A stretch of 64,000 bases of DNA from Cohnella rhizoplanae. GTDB lineage: Bacteria; Bacillota; Bacilli; Paenibacillales; Paenibacillaceae. The notes beneath the pieces are model-generated. The model was given only the letters and a program-made list of their open reading frames with translations, did not search any database and was not told the origin of the DNA. Positions 49,952-59,130 of this stretch are shown in pieces. The position numbers were made by a program, and so were the translations under genes. Each line of letters opens with the position of its first letter. Position 1 is the stretch's first letter. The stretch covers positions 372,001 through 436,000 of the forward strand of contig NZ_CAOJCN010000003.1 of NCBI RefSeq assembly GCF_948329515.1, in the 5' to 3' direction.

Positions 49952-50653
49952 ATGGTTTTTTGGTATTGGATAGCGGCCGGATGCCTGCTAACAGTCGTCG
50001 TCGCTGCCGCGTGTCTGTCCTTCGTCCGTGTCCGGGTCCGCTATTCCCGCAGCGGAAAGCTCGATCAGCTGATTGTTATCGTACACGTGCTGTACGGATT
50101 ATATCGTTTCAAAATGGAAATTCCGACGATCGGTCTGTCCAGGACGGGGTTGACCTTCCATATGAAAAACCAGACGGATGCGGACGGCGCGGAAAATCAG
50201 ACGGGGCGGCGGCCCGGGAAGCTGATCAACATGAAAAGCCTGGGGCGATTGCGCCTGGCGGCCAGGGAAATGCTGGTGTCCGTGCGCAGGCTCAAGCCTT
50301 GGATGCTCGAAGGGCTGCGCAAAATCGAATGCACGCGTTATCGCTTGGATATCCGGATCGGCACGGGCGACGCGGCGTCGACGGGGGTCGCGACCGGCGT
50401 GTGCTGGTCGGTCATGGGGATCGCGGCGGGCGTGCTCGACCGCTTCGTGAAGCTCAAGACGCATCCGCACGGCCGCGTGGAGCCCGAATTCAACCGCGTC
50501 GACCTGAACATCGTATGGGAAGCGGATTTCCGGATCCGTGCCGGAACGGCCGCGGCGCACGCGCTGCGATTGCTGCCCCGGATCAAGTACGGCTCGGCGC
50601 TGCGCAGAGCGTACAAAAACTGGCGGGCGGTTCCCGGCCAGGCGCCGACCTGA
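49952..50653 (+). CDS. ytfI: DUF2953 protein (YtfI-like)
   Basis: 233 residues from ATG 49952 (AAGGCGGGGGGAG upstream; a longer frame from 49871 overlaps the end of scpB). N-terminal transmembrane helix (about 5-28), then a beta-rich domain with 'YRLDIRIGTGDAASTGVATGVCWSVMG'. Matches DUF2953, always next to ytfJ/gerW in spore formers. Function unknown, probably a spore membrane protein. Confidence 0.85.
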   Translation: MVFWYWIAAGCLLTVVVAAACLSFVRVRVRYSRSGKLDQLIVIVHVLYGLYRFKMEIPTIGLSRTGLTFHMKNQTDADGAENQTGRRPGKLINMKSLGRLRLAAREMLVSVRRLKPWMLEGLRKIECTRYRLDIRIGTGDAASTGVATGVCWSVMGIAAGVLDRFVKLKTHPHGRVEPEFNRVDLNIVWEADFRIRAGTAAAHALRLLPRIKYGSALRRAYKNWRAVPGQAPT

Positions 50654-50676
50654 TGTAACGATACTTGCTGGGCGCT

Positions 50677-50705
50677 ACATATTCCGAACGATCGGGGGAT
50701 ACCCT
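50677..50705 (+). promoter_or_regulatory. Forespore-type promoter candidate for ytfJ
   Basis: ACATA (50677-50681), a 15-nt spacer and GGATACCCT (50697-50705), compared with the sigma-F pattern GYATA, 15 nt, GGNNANANT. Partial match only. Confidence 0.3.
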
Positions 50706-50771
50706 ATGCGGGCGGGAGGCATCATAGATCCGATGGCCGCGCAGCATACAGCATAGGAGGCGAGCGACAGC

Positions 50772-51257
50772 ATGTCCGAACATCCGATTCAAGGCTTGAT
50801 GCAGACCGCAATGGAAAATATCAAGCAAATGGTCGACGTCAACACGATCGTCGGCGAGCCCGTACAGACACCGGACGGCAGCGTTATTCTGCCGATCAGC
50901 AAGGTCGGATTCGGGTTCGCGGCCGGCGGCTCCGAGTTCCAGGGCATGGAGGAGCAACCCAAGCAGAAGCACGGTCAAAACCAGGAGGGCGGCCACAACG
51001 CCAGCGTGCAGATGCCGTTCGGCGGCGGCAGCGGCGGCGGCGTATCCATCAGCCCGATCGCGTTTCTCGTCGTCGGCGCCCAAGGCGTCAAGATCGTGCC
51101 TCTCGACAATCAGACGCATCTGTTCGAGCGCCTGATCGATGCCGCTCCGACTTGGGTCGACAAGCTGCAGCGCATGTTCAAGGGAGACAACGAGCAGACG
51201 GGCGAGGATCGCCGGATCACCACGATCTCCTCGGATCCGAATTCGAATTCGCACTGA
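50772..51257 (+). CDS. ytfJ: GerW-family sporulation protein (YtfJ)
   Basis: 161 residues. The GerW family pattern is complete: 'MENIKQMVDVNTIVGEPVQTPDGSVILPISKVGFGFAAGGSEF', a Gly-rich turn (FGGGSGGG) and 'VSISPIAFLVV'. Needed for L-alanine-triggered germination in B. subtilis, and forespore expressed (sigma-F). GGAGG precedes ATG. A terminator follows. Confidence 0.93.
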   Translation: MSEHPIQGLMQTAMENIKQMVDVNTIVGEPVQTPDGSVILPISKVGFGFAAGGSEFQGMEEQPKQKHGQNQEGGHNASVQMPFGGGSGGGVSISPIAFLVVGAQGVKIVPLDNQTHLFERLIDAAPTWVDKLQRMFKGDNEQTGEDRRITTISSDPNSNSH

Positions 51258-51283
51258 CGCTTCAGCCGGCCGGAGGACCAACG

Positions 51284-51330
51284 AAGCGCAAGGCCTGCCC
51301 GTGACAGGGCGCCCGCCTTGCGCTTGTTTT
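51284..51330 (+). terminator. Terminator after ytfJ
   Basis: AAGCGCAAGGC (51284-51294) pairs with GCCTTGCGCTT (51315-51325), followed by GTTTT. Confidence 0.88.
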
Positions 51331-51355
51331 ACGTCCGCGACGGCACCGGTCCGCT

Positions 51356-51384
51356 GCATAACCGCGGACATGCCCGCATACGAT
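51356..51384 (+). promoter_or_regulatory. Sigma-E-like promoter of dacB-spmA-spmB
   Basis: GCATAAC (51356-51362), a 14-nt spacer and CATACGAT (51377-51384). The -35 is identical to that before spoIIM, with the same spacing, and the -10 has one mismatch to CATACANT. dacB-spmAB is a sigma-E operon in B. subtilis. Confidence 0.7.
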
Positions 51385-51426
51385 GAAGAGACGGACGGCT
51401 GAACCAGCCGCAGGGAGGAACCGTTC

Positions 51427-52578
51427 ATGCAAGCTCAACCGACAGGCAAAAAGCGCAACCGCGGCCGGGCGTTCGTCTTGTTCGCCGCGGCGCTGTTGTC
51501 CATATATTCGCCGCATAGCGCTTCGGCGTCCGCAATACATGCCGAACCAGCGGCGGCGGCCGCCTCCAAGCCCCGCGCGCCTGCGGTCCTAAGCGTGCCG
51601 GGCGAGCCGTCCACGCATGCCAAAGCCGCGGCGTTGATCGACGTCGCGAGCGGCCGGCTGCTCTACAGCTTCCAAGGCGACGAGCCGATGCTGATCGCCA
51701 GCACGACCAAGATCATGACGGCGATCATCGCGATCGAGCAGAGCGATCTTGACGACATGGTGACGGTTAGCAGCTCGGCTGCCGGCAAGGAAGGATCCTC
51801 CATCTATCTGAAGGCCGGAGAGAAGATGAAGCTGAAGGACATGCTGTACGGTCTGATGCTGCGCTCTGGCAACGACGCGGCGACGGCGATCGCGGAGCAC
51901 GTGGGCGGCTCGCTCGACGGGTTCGTATACTTAATGAACGCCAAGGCCGAGGAGATCGGCATGACGCACAGCCATTTCGCCAATCCCAGCGGTCTCGACC
52001 AGAAGGGCCACTACGCCAGCGCGAACGACATGGCTCGCCTCGCGGCTTACGCCCTGCATAATCCGACTTTTCGCGAGATCGTCGGCACCAAGGTCAAGAC
52101 GGCCCCGAATCCCGGAGAGGAATGGGATTACCGCTGGGTTAACAAAAATAAAATGCTGAATCTGTACGAGGGCGCGGACGGAGTTAAAACGGGTTATACG
52201 AAGCAGGCGCTGCGGACGCTCGTCAGCTCGGCCACGAGAAACGGCCGGCAACTGGCCGCCGTCACGCTTAACGACGGCGACGACTGGAACGATCATGCCA
52301 AGCTGCTCGACTATGGTTTCAATGCCTATCCGGTAGAGACGGTGGCGGCAAGAGGCGATGTGGTGAAGGGTTATCCGTTCGTGACCGCCGCGGCGTTTCG
52401 CTATCCGTTCCGTAAGGGCGAACGGGACAAGCTTGAGATTAAAATGACGCTATACGGCCCGGAGACGATCGATTACCGGCTGGGTTACCGCGGCAGACTC
52501 TCATTTTGGTTGGACGGCAAGCGGATCGGCGCGGTCGAGCTGCTGCCTCTTCCGGAGACGTCTATGCCGTCGTCGTAA
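51427..52578 (+). CDS. dacB: Spore cortex D-alanyl-D-alanine carboxypeptidase DacB
   Basis: 383 residues. Signal peptide about 1-36, S11 peptidase motifs STTK (Ser92-Lys95), SGN and KTG, and a C-terminal domain (about 300-383). Mother-cell PBP5* lowers the cross-linking of the spore cortex. Followed by spmA and spmB, as in B. subtilis. It is paralogous to the dacF product at 36-37 kb. Confidence 0.94.
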   Translation: MQAQPTGKKRNRGRAFVLFAAALLSIYSPHSASASAIHAEPAAAAASKPRAPAVLSVPGEPSTHAKAAALIDVASGRLLYSFQGDEPMLIASTTKIMTAIIAIEQSDLDDMVTVSSSAAGKEGSSIYLKAGEKMKLKDMLYGLMLRSGNDAATAIAEHVGGSLDGFVYLMNAKAEEIGMTHSHFANPSGLDQKGHYASANDMARLAAYALHNPTFREIVGTKVKTAPNPGEEWDYRWVNKNKMLNLYEGADGVKTGYTKQALRTLVSSATRNGRQLAAVTLNDGDDWNDHAKLLDYGFNAYPVETVAARGDVVKGYPFVTAAAFRYPFRKGERDKLEIKMTLYGPETIDYRLGYRGRLSFWLDGKRIGAVELLPLPETSMPSS

Positions 52579-52677
52579 ATGTCCCCGGCAGGCTTGCGGC
52601 CCGGCATGGCTCCGCCTGCCGCATGCGAACGAGTTCTCATTAGAGTCGGCTAAGCACAAAGTAAGGGAGGCGGTCTT

Positions 52678-53346
52678 ATGGTCAACTGGATATGGCTCGG
52701 GATGATCGCGCTTAGCGTTATATTCGGCGCTGCCACCGGCCGCGTCCAGCAAGTGACGGAGGCCGCCTTTTCGGGCGCCCAGACGGGCGTGACCGTCTGC
52801 TTCGGACTCATCAGCATCCTCGTGTTCTGGATGGGCCTGATGAAAATCGCCGAAGTGTCGGGCATCGTGCGGCGGCTGTCCCTGCTGATGGCGCCGATCG
52901 TGCGATGGCTGTTCCCGGACGTGCCGAAGGATCATCCCGCGCTTGGCTACATCTTGTCCAATATGAGCGCCAACCTGCTCGGGCTCGGCAACGCGGCGAC
53001 GCCGATGGGCATCCGCGCGATGCAGGAGCTCCAGAAGCTGAATGCGAACCCCGCGGTGGCGACGCCGGCCATGTGCACGCTGCTGGCGCTCAATACGGCC
53101 AGCATCACGATCATCCCGACGACGCTGATCGCCGTGCGGATGAACTTCGGTTCCGCGCATCCGGCGGATATCATCGGCCCGACGCTGCTTGCTACCGCTA
53201 TATCTACCGGCGCCGCGATCGTTGCGGACCGCTGGTACCGCCGCAGGGAGCGCCGCGTGCCCCCGTTGACGCCGCCGCCTGCTTCGACTGCTCAGGCCGC
53301 TCCTGATAAGATACCGCCGCATACCGTTCCTCCGGTTTCTTTATAG
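52678..53346 (+). CDS. spmA: Spore maturation protein A
   Basis: 222 residues, a nucleoside-recognition (Gate) domain membrane protein. Helices include 'VNWIWLGMIALSVIFGAATGRV', 'NMSANLLGLGNAATPMGIRAMQELQ' and 'LLALNTASITIIPTTLIAVR'. The tail after about 195 is Pro-rich. With SpmB it promotes spore core dehydration. AAGGGAGG precedes ATG. Confidence 0.94.
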   Translation: MVNWIWLGMIALSVIFGAATGRVQQVTEAAFSGAQTGVTVCFGLISILVFWMGLMKIAEVSGIVRRLSLLMAPIVRWLFPDVPKDHPALGYILSNMSANLLGLGNAATPMGIRAMQELQKLNANPAVATPAMCTLLALNTASITIIPTTLIAVRMNFGSAHPADIIGPTLLATAISTGAAIVADRWYRRRERRVPPLTPPPASTAQAAPDKIPPHTVPPVSL

Positions 53347-53375
53347 AACTTCCAAGGGAGAAAGGAGCGTCCGCC

Positions 53376-53906
53376 ATGGTAGCCGCCTTGCATGCGCTCT
53401 CCGCTTGGGCGATCCCCATGTTCATCGTCCTCATCCCGCTTGTCGCCGCTTTCCGCAAGGTTCCCGTGTACGAGACGTTCGTAGACGGGGCCAAGGACGG
53501 CTTTCAGACTGCGATCGGCATCATTCCCCATCTCGTCGGCATGATGACCGCCATCAGCATGTTCCGCTCCTCCGGCGCGATGGACGTGCTGATCGGCGCG
53601 GTCGCCCCGTTTTTCGCATGGCTCGGCATCCCCGCCGAGGTGCTCCCCCTTGGCTTGCTTCGCCCGATTACGGGCGCGGGCTCGCTCGCGTTCGCCACCG
53701 ATCTGATCAAAACGCACGGCCCCGATTCCCTCATCGGACGCATTGCCTCCGTCGTTCAAGGCAGTACCGATACGACCCTCTACGTCGTGACGGTATATTT
53801 CGGCGCCGTCGGCATCCGCAACGCCCGCTACGCGCTCAAGGTCGGCTTGTTCTCGGACGCCGTCGGCTTTTTCGCTGCCGTGTTCGCCTGTTGGCTGTTA
53901 TTTTAG
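53376..53906 (+). CDS. spmB: Spore maturation protein B
   Basis: 176 residues, second Gate-domain protein. 'AWAIPMFIVLIPLVAAFRKVPVYETFVDGAKDGF', 'RPITGAGSLAFATDLI' and 'VVQGSTDTTLYVVTVYFGAVGIR' are typical. Starts 29 nt after spmA. Confidence 0.95.
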   Translation: MVAALHALSAWAIPMFIVLIPLVAAFRKVPVYETFVDGAKDGFQTAIGIIPHLVGMMTAISMFRSSGAMDVLIGAVAPFFAWLGIPAEVLPLGLLRPITGAGSLAFATDLIKTHGPDSLIGRIASVVQGSTDTTLYVVTVYFGAVGIRNARYALKVGLFSDAVGFFAAVFACWLLF

Positions 53907-53988
53907 CGCATTCTCCCCTCCAGGCTGCCCCGCCCAAGTTGTGAAAAACCCGCCATCGGAGTATGATGGGGGGTGAGGTGAACCATCA

Positions 53989-54729
53989 GTGGAAGAAAGA
54001 TTGCAAAAGATACTCGCGAATGCAGGCGTCGCTTCGAGGCGCAAGTGCGAGGAACTCATCGCGGCCGGCAAAGTGACGGTGAACGGCGAAGTCGTCAAGG
54101 AGCTTGGCGTGAAGGCCGATCCGACCAAGGACGTCATCGCGGTGAACGGCAACAAAATCAAAGGCGAGAGCAAGCTATATTTGCTGTTCAATAAACCGAA
54201 GGGCGTCATCACCAGCATGCACGACGAAAAGGGACGCACCGTGGTGACGGACTTCCTGAAGGGCGTCAAGGAGCGGGTGTATCCCGTCGGCAGGCTCGAC
54301 TACGAGACGGAAGGGCTGCTCCTGCTCACGAACGACGGCGAGCTGGCCAACCTGCTCACGCATCCGCGGCATCACGTGGCCAAGACGTACCTGGCGACGG
54401 TAGAGCGCGTGCCTCACGGCGCGGCGCTGGACAAGCTCCAGAAGGGCATCAAGCTCGAGGACGGCATCACGGCACCCGCGGAGGTCGAGTATCACGACGT
54501 CGACCCGGAGGGCAAGCAGGCGACGATCTCGATCACGATCCGCGAAGGCCGCAACCGCCAGGTGCGGCGGATGTTCGAGGCGATCCATCATCCGGTCATC
54601 CGGCTGAAGCGCGTCTCCTTCGGCGGGCTCACGCTGGACAACCTGCAGCGCGGCAAATACCGCAAGCTGACGGACGGCGAAGTGCAAGCGCTGCGAGACG
54701 CGGCCAAAAAGGCGGAGCGGGGCGAATAA
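53989..54729 (+). CDS. rluB: Ribosomal large subunit pseudouridine synthase B
   Basis: 246 residues from GTG 53989 (GGGGTGAGGTG upstream). S4 RNA-binding domain at the N-terminus ('ERLQKILANAGVASRRKCEELIAAGKVTVNGEV'), then the RsuA/RluB domain with catalytic Asp in PVGRLDYETEGLLLLTNDGEL. The C-terminus is short and lacks the long basic tail of E. coli RluB. Confidence 0.94.
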   Translation: MEERLQKILANAGVASRRKCEELIAAGKVTVNGEVVKELGVKADPTKDVIAVNGNKIKGESKLYLLFNKPKGVITSMHDEKGRTVVTDFLKGVKERVYPVGRLDYETEGLLLLTNDGELANLLTHPRHHVAKTYLATVERVPHGAALDKLQKGIKLEDGITAPAEVEYHDVDPEGKQATISITIREGRNRQVRRMFEAIHHPVIRLKRVSFGGLTLDNLQRGKYRKLTDGEVQALRDAAKKAERGE

Positions 54730-54828
54730 GACGGCGTTCCGCGCGCCTTCCGTCCCCGGCTTGCGCCGCGTCACACAATGTTCAAAACCGGAGCTCTGGG
54801 CGCCTGCCTGCGAATCCGGTATTTTCGT

Positions 54829-54834
54829 TATAAT
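54829..54834 (+). promoter_or_regulatory. -10 box before resA
   Basis: A perfect TATAAT 28 nt before the resA start. No good -35 hexamer lies 16-18 nt upstream, so the promoter may need an activator such as ResD. Confidence 0.45.
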
Positions 54835-54861
54835 GGAAGAAAAGGCGCCGGTGGTGACAAA

Positions 54862-55392
54862 GTGAAGCGTTATCGCAAACCGATTCAATACATCATACTG
54901 GCCGTCGTTCTGCTTGTCGGGGGATACGCGATCGGCCAGTCCTTTTTGACGCCCAATAAAGCGCTTAAACCGGGCAGCGAGGCACCGGCATTCGAGCTGC
55001 TCGGACTGGACGGCCAGGCGCATGCCTTGGATTCCTACAAGGGCAAGCCGTTGGTGGTCAACTTCTGGGGTACGTTCTGTCCGCCTTGCCGCAATGAAAT
55101 GCCCGCGCTGCAGGCGCAGTACGACAAGTGGAAGGAAAACGGCGTGCAGCTGATCGGCATTAATCTGAGCGAGGACCGCGTCAGCGTGAACAGCTTCCTC
55201 AGGTCTTACGGCATCGACTTTCCGGTGCTGCTCGACAAAAACAAAAAAACGGAACGCAAGTACGGCCTGAAGGAGTATCCGACAACCTTCTTCATCTCGG
55301 CCGACGGCAAGATCCAGGACATCGTCATCGGGGGTCCAATGAGCGAGGAAACGATCGAATCCCGCATCGCCCTCCTACTCGGCAAGGATTAG
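54862..55392 (+). CDS. resA: Thiol-disulfide oxidoreductase ResA
   Basis: 176 residues from GTG 54862, giving a short basic start (KRYRK) and a membrane anchor (about 10-28). Thioredoxin domain with active site WGTFCPPCRNEMP (CPPC where B. subtilis has CEPC) and the cis-Pro in YPTTFF. It reduces apocytochrome c thiols on the outer face for haem attachment by ResBC. A longer start near 54778 would lie upstream of the -10 box. Confidence 0.94.
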   Translation: MKRYRKPIQYIILAVVLLVGGYAIGQSFLTPNKALKPGSEAPAFELLGLDGQAHALDSYKGKPLVVNFWGTFCPPCRNEMPALQAQYDKWKENGVQLIGINLSEDRVSVNSFLRSYGIDFPVLLDKNKKTERKYGLKEYPTTFFISADGKIQDIVIGGPMSEETIESRIALLLGKD

Positions 55393-55416
55393 GGCTCTGA
55401 CAGGAGGCAGCAAGAG

Positions 55417-57096
55417 TTGATACACAATACGAAGTGCGAGTGCGGTCACCAAAATCCGACGGGGACCGTGCTCTGCGAATCCTGCGGCAAGCCGCTGGTC
55501 GAGAATCTCCCGCTGGATACGCCGCTCGAGATGCGGTACGACGGCGCGGCCCGGCGCTCGCAGAAGCAGAATCCGGACGTCATCGACCGCGTCTGGAACT
55601 TCTTCTCCTCGGTTAAGATCGCGATTTGGCTCATCATTCTCACGCTCGTCGGGGCCGCGGTCGGCACGATCTATCCGCAGGAGAGCACGTTCATCAACCT
55701 GGACGATCCCGCGGCCTATTACAAAGAAACATACGGCACCTCCGGCGCCGTCTACCAGGCCCTAGGCCTCGCGCGTACATACGAGTCCTGGTGGTTCATC
55801 GGTCTGCTCGTCATGATCGGCACGTCGCTCGTCATCTGCAGCCTGGACCGGGTGCTGCCGCTGTACAAGGCGCTGTCCAAGCAGCAGGTGCGCAAGCATC
55901 TGACCTTTCTGACCCGCCAGCAGACCGTGCTCGAGACCGAGATCCCCGGCGACGCGGATCAGTGGGTGGCGGACTTCGGCGCGCAGCTGAAGCGCAAGCG
56001 GTACCGCGTCTGGACGGACGGCACCGCGCTGCTCGCCGAGAAGAACAGGTTCAGCCGGTGGGGCCCGTACATCAACCATATCGGACTGATCATCTTTTTG
56101 CTGGCCGTCCTCGGGCGGAGCGTGCCCGCTTGGCACATGGACCAATACGTCAGCGTGGACGAGCATCAGATCAAGCAGATCCCCGGCACGGACTATTACG
56201 TCGGCAACGACAAGTTTACGGTGGATTACTACAAGGACGAGGAGCTGCCGGACAATTTGAAGGGCACGGCGCGCGCCAAGCTTTACCAGACGCAGGCGAC
56301 GCTGTACGCGTGCACGCAGTATTGCGACGACGACCCGCTCCACGATCCGGTACTGGAGAAGGTCGAGAGCCACGCCATCGAGGTGAATTCGCCGCTCGAG
56401 TACAAAGGGCTTAAGCTGTATCAATACAATTTCGAGGAAAAGATTCGCCTGATCGAGGTTAAGCCGATGCTCGTGGACGCGGTGAGCGGAAAATCCTACG
56501 GACCGTTCGACTTGAAGATGAACGACCCCGCGGAGATATCGCAGGCCGGGCCTTACACGCTGAAGCTGAACGACGTATATCCCGACTTCGGTCTCGACGA
56601 GGAAGGCCGTCCCATGACCAAGTCGCGGGACTTCAACAATCCCGCGTTCGTCTTCCTCGTCACGGGCCCGGATCTGGATTCGAAGGGCGAGCTCTATATT
56701 TACTTCCCGATGCCGAGCGCCGCCGATAAGGGCGTGCAGCAGCAGATCAACGACAGCTTCAAAAAGCTCGGAAGCAATTCGGGACGATTCAACTTCGAGG
56801 TAGGAAAGATGGAGAACGTCACGTTCTCGCAGTTTACGACCTTTTTAAACGTCCGGGTCGACCGGGCGATGCCTTACGTTTGGGTCGGGGCGGCCATCTC
56901 GATGATCGGTCTCGTGATGGGCTTCTACTGGCACCACCGCCGCATCTGGCTGCGCGTCGACGGCGGGCGGCTCACGCTCGGCGCCCATACGAACAAAAAT
57001 ACGTACGGCATTCGAAACGAAACGGCGGCCGCGCTCGCCAAAACCGGCGTCGACGTCGATCCGAAGGCGCTCGATAACAGGAGGAATACACAGTGA
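55417..57096 (+). CDS. resB: Cytochrome c biogenesis protein ResB
   Basis: 559 residues from TTG 55417 (GGAGG about 10 nt upstream). An N-terminal four-cysteine zinc ribbon (CECGHQNPTGTVLCESC, about 6-22) precedes the ResB domain, which has helices near 68-90, 125-147, 215-235 and 488-510 and a large outer domain (about 240-480). System II haem delivery with ResC. The ribbon is not part of B. subtilis ResB. Overlaps resC by 4 nt. Confidence 0.94.
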   Translation: MIHNTKCECGHQNPTGTVLCESCGKPLVENLPLDTPLEMRYDGAARRSQKQNPDVIDRVWNFFSSVKIAIWLIILTLVGAAVGTIYPQESTFINLDDPAAYYKETYGTSGAVYQALGLARTYESWWFIGLLVMIGTSLVICSLDRVLPLYKALSKQQVRKHLTFLTRQQTVLETEIPGDADQWVADFGAQLKRKRYRVWTDGTALLAEKNRFSRWGPYINHIGLIIFLLAVLGRSVPAWHMDQYVSVDEHQIKQIPGTDYYVGNDKFTVDYYKDEELPDNLKGTARAKLYQTQATLYACTQYCDDDPLHDPVLEKVESHAIEVNSPLEYKGLKLYQYNFEEKIRLIEVKPMLVDAVSGKSYGPFDLKMNDPAEISQAGPYTLKLNDVYPDFGLDEEGRPMTKSRDFNNPAFVFLVTGPDLDSKGELYIYFPMPSAADKGVQQQINDSFKKLGSNSGRFNFEVGKMENVTFSQFTTFLNVRVDRAMPYVWVGAAISMIGLVMGFYWHHRRIWLRVDGGRLTLGAHTNKNTYGIRNETAAALAKTGVDVDPKALDNRRNTQ

Positions 57097-58352
57097 ATTG
57101 GCTCGATATCAGCAGCACCGCCTTCCAGGCCGCATTTTACCTCTACTGCGCATCCTTCATCTGCTATGCGATCGCGGTGGCGGGCAAACGCTGGAGCAAC
57201 CGGAAGCCCGAGCTACACAACCGCCGTTGGGGCCGCTTCGGCTTCATTCTGGCGGTCGCCGGCTGGATAGGTCACCTGACCTTCTTCTTCACCCGATGGA
57301 AGGGCGGCGGCCATATCCCGACGAGCAATATGTACGAGTTCATGACCTTCCTCGCGATGGCGATCGTATTCGCGTTCATCGTCGTGCACCTGATCTACCG
57401 CAACAATCTGCTCGGCGCGTTCGCGATGCCGCTCGTCATCATCATCATCGCCTACGCGGCCGTGTTCCCGTCCGAGGTACAGCCGCTGATCCCGGCCCTC
57501 AACAGCTATTGGCTCAAGATCCACGTCACGACCGCCGCCACGGGCGAAGCGTTCTTCGCGGTCGGGTTCGCCGCCGCGCTCGTGCAGCTGCTGCGCGTCA
57601 TCGATTTCTCGCGCACCGACAAAGCCGGACGACGCGAACAGAAGTGGGTCGAGTTCGTCCTGTTCTTCATGGTCGTGATCATCGGCTTCCTCGTGTCCGT
57701 ATTCGCCTTCCGCGGCGGCGGCTACGAGGCCAAGTTCCGGCAGGAGACGGCTCATATCGACCAACAGGGCGTCGCCCAGACCCTCACGCAGACCGTCGAA
57801 TACGGCCTGCCGCCGATCGTGGCGCCGTATAACAGCGAGAAAATATCCATGCAGCCGTATCTCGGAATCAAGGAGCCGCTGTTCGAAGCGCCGTCCTGGA
57901 TGAACGGGGTAAACGCGGGACGCAAGCTGAACACCGTCATCTGGTCGCTGCTGTCCGGCGCCATCCTGTACGGCCTGCTGCAACTCATCGCGCGCAAACC
58001 GATCGCCGCCGTCATCCATCCGCATCTGACCGACATCGATCCGGAGGACCTCGACGAGATCAGCTACCGGGCGATCGCGATCGGCTTCCCCGTATTTACG
58101 CTCGGAGCGCTGATCTTCGCGATGATCTGGGCGCAGATCGCCTGGTCCAGATTCTGGGGATGGGATCCCAAGGAAGTGTGGGCGCTCATCACGTGGCTGT
58201 TCTATAGCGCGTACCTCCATCTGCGTCTGTCCCGGGGCTGGCAGGGCACGCGGTCGGCATGGCTCGCCGTCGTCGGCTTTATCGTGGTCCTGTTCACGCT
58301 GATCGGCGTCAATCTCGTCATCGCGGGCCTCCATTCCTACGCAGGCGTATAA
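57093..58352 (+). CDS. resC: Cytochrome c biogenesis protein ResC (CcsA)
   Basis: 419 residues from GTG 57093 (GGAGGAA upstream; GTGA overlap with resB). Eight or more helices with the tryptophan-rich haem motif FWGWDPKEVWALITW (about 351-365). A long outer insertion lies between about 205 and 285 (includes 'VEYGLPPIVAPYNSEK'). Partner of ResB. Confidence 0.95.
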   Translation: MNWLDISSTAFQAAFYLYCASFICYAIAVAGKRWSNRKPELHNRRWGRFGFILAVAGWIGHLTFFFTRWKGGGHIPTSNMYEFMTFLAMAIVFAFIVVHLIYRNNLLGAFAMPLVIIIIAYAAVFPSEVQPLIPALNSYWLKIHVTTAATGEAFFAVGFAAALVQLLRVIDFSRTDKAGRREQKWVEFVLFFMVVIIGFLVSVFAFRGGGYEAKFRQETAHIDQQGVAQTLTQTVEYGLPPIVAPYNSEKISMQPYLGIKEPLFEAPSWMNGVNAGRKLNTVIWSLLSGAILYGLLQLIARKPIAAVIHPHLTDIDPEDLDEISYRAIAIGFPVFTLGALIFAMIWAQIAWSRFWGWDPKEVWALITWLFYSAYLHLRLSRGWQGTRSAWLAVVGFIVVLFTLIGVNLVIAGLHSYAGV

Positions 58353-58397
58353 CGGCCATAATGGCGATAATAAGACAAGCGAATCGAACCGTAGAAA

Positions 58398-58409
58398 GGG
58401 GCTTATCCC
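58398..58409. repeat. IS-end-like GGGGCTTATCCC in the resD leader
   Basis: GGGGCTTATCCC lies between resC and resD, 4 nt before the resD ATG. It matches the inner core of the IS1595-type ends and of the solitary copies at 15.9 kb. The AAAGGGG at its left end is also the only good ribosome site of resD. It may be chance. Confidence 0.5.
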
Positions 58410-58413
58410 AATC

Positions 58414-59127
58414 ATGAGCGCCGGCAACCGCATCCTGGTGGTGGACGACGAAGAACGCATCCGCCGCCTGCTCAGAATGTATCTGGAAAAGGAAGGCTAC
58501 GTCATCGAGGAAGCCGAGGACGGGGAGACCGCGCTGAAGCTGGCGTTGCAGGAAGAGTACGATCTGATCGTGCTCGACCTCATGCTGCCGGGCATCGACG
58601 GCATGGAGGTGTGCGCTCGGCTGCGTCAGTCCAAGGCGACCCCGGTCATCATGCTGACGGCCAAGGGCGAAGAAGTGAACCGCGTGCAGGGCTTCGAGGC
58701 CGGCGCGGACGATTATGTCGTCAAGCCGTTCAGCCCCCGCGAGGTTATCTTCCGCATCAAGGCCATCCTGCGCCGCTCGTCCGCGACCGCGTTTTTGTCC
58801 AAGGAGCTCAATACGAGCAACAACATCGTGTTCCCGCATCTGGTCATCGAGCATGACGCGCACCGCGTGACCGCCGGCGGCCAGGAAGTGAACCTGACGC
58901 CCAAGGAGTACGAGCTGCTCCACTATCTGGCGAGCTCGCCGGACAAGGTGTTCTCGCGCGAGGACCTGCTGAAGGACGTATGGAACTACGACTTCTTCGG
59001 CGATCTTCGCACCGTGGACACGCATGTGAAGCGGCTGCGGGAGAAGCTGAACCGCGTGTCCACCGAGGCGGCTTCGATGATCACGACCGTATGGGGCGTC
59101 GGCTACAAGCTCGAGGTCGCCAAGTAA
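58414..59127 (+). CDS. resD: Response regulator ResD
   Basis: 237 residues. Receiver domain with Asp55 (LIVLDLMLPG), DDEE acidic pocket and Lys in VVKPFSP, then an OmpR-type winged helix (about 140-235: 'VNLTPKEYELLHYLASSPDKVFSREDLLKDVW', 'TVDTHVKRLREKL'). Controls respiration and oxygen-limited genes, including resABC, in Bacillus. The ribosome site is the AAAGGGG noted in its leader. Confidence 0.96.
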   Translation: MSAGNRILVVDDEERIRRLLRMYLEKEGYVIEEAEDGETALKLALQEEYDLIVLDLMLPGIDGMEVCARLRQSKATPVIMLTAKGEEVNRVQGFEAGADDYVVKPFSPREVIFRIKAILRRSSATAFLSKELNTSNNIVFPHLVIEHDAHRVTAGGQEVNLTPKEYELLHYLASSPDKVFSREDLLKDVWNYDFFGDLRTVDTHVKRLREKLNRVSTEAASMITTVWGVGYKLEVAK

Positions 59128-59130
59128 GCC

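Noticed and set aside
52579-52677. Terminator after dacB
   Set aside because: A GGCAGG/CCTGCC pairing exists but with a long loop and no T-run; dacB-spmA is expected to be one transcript.
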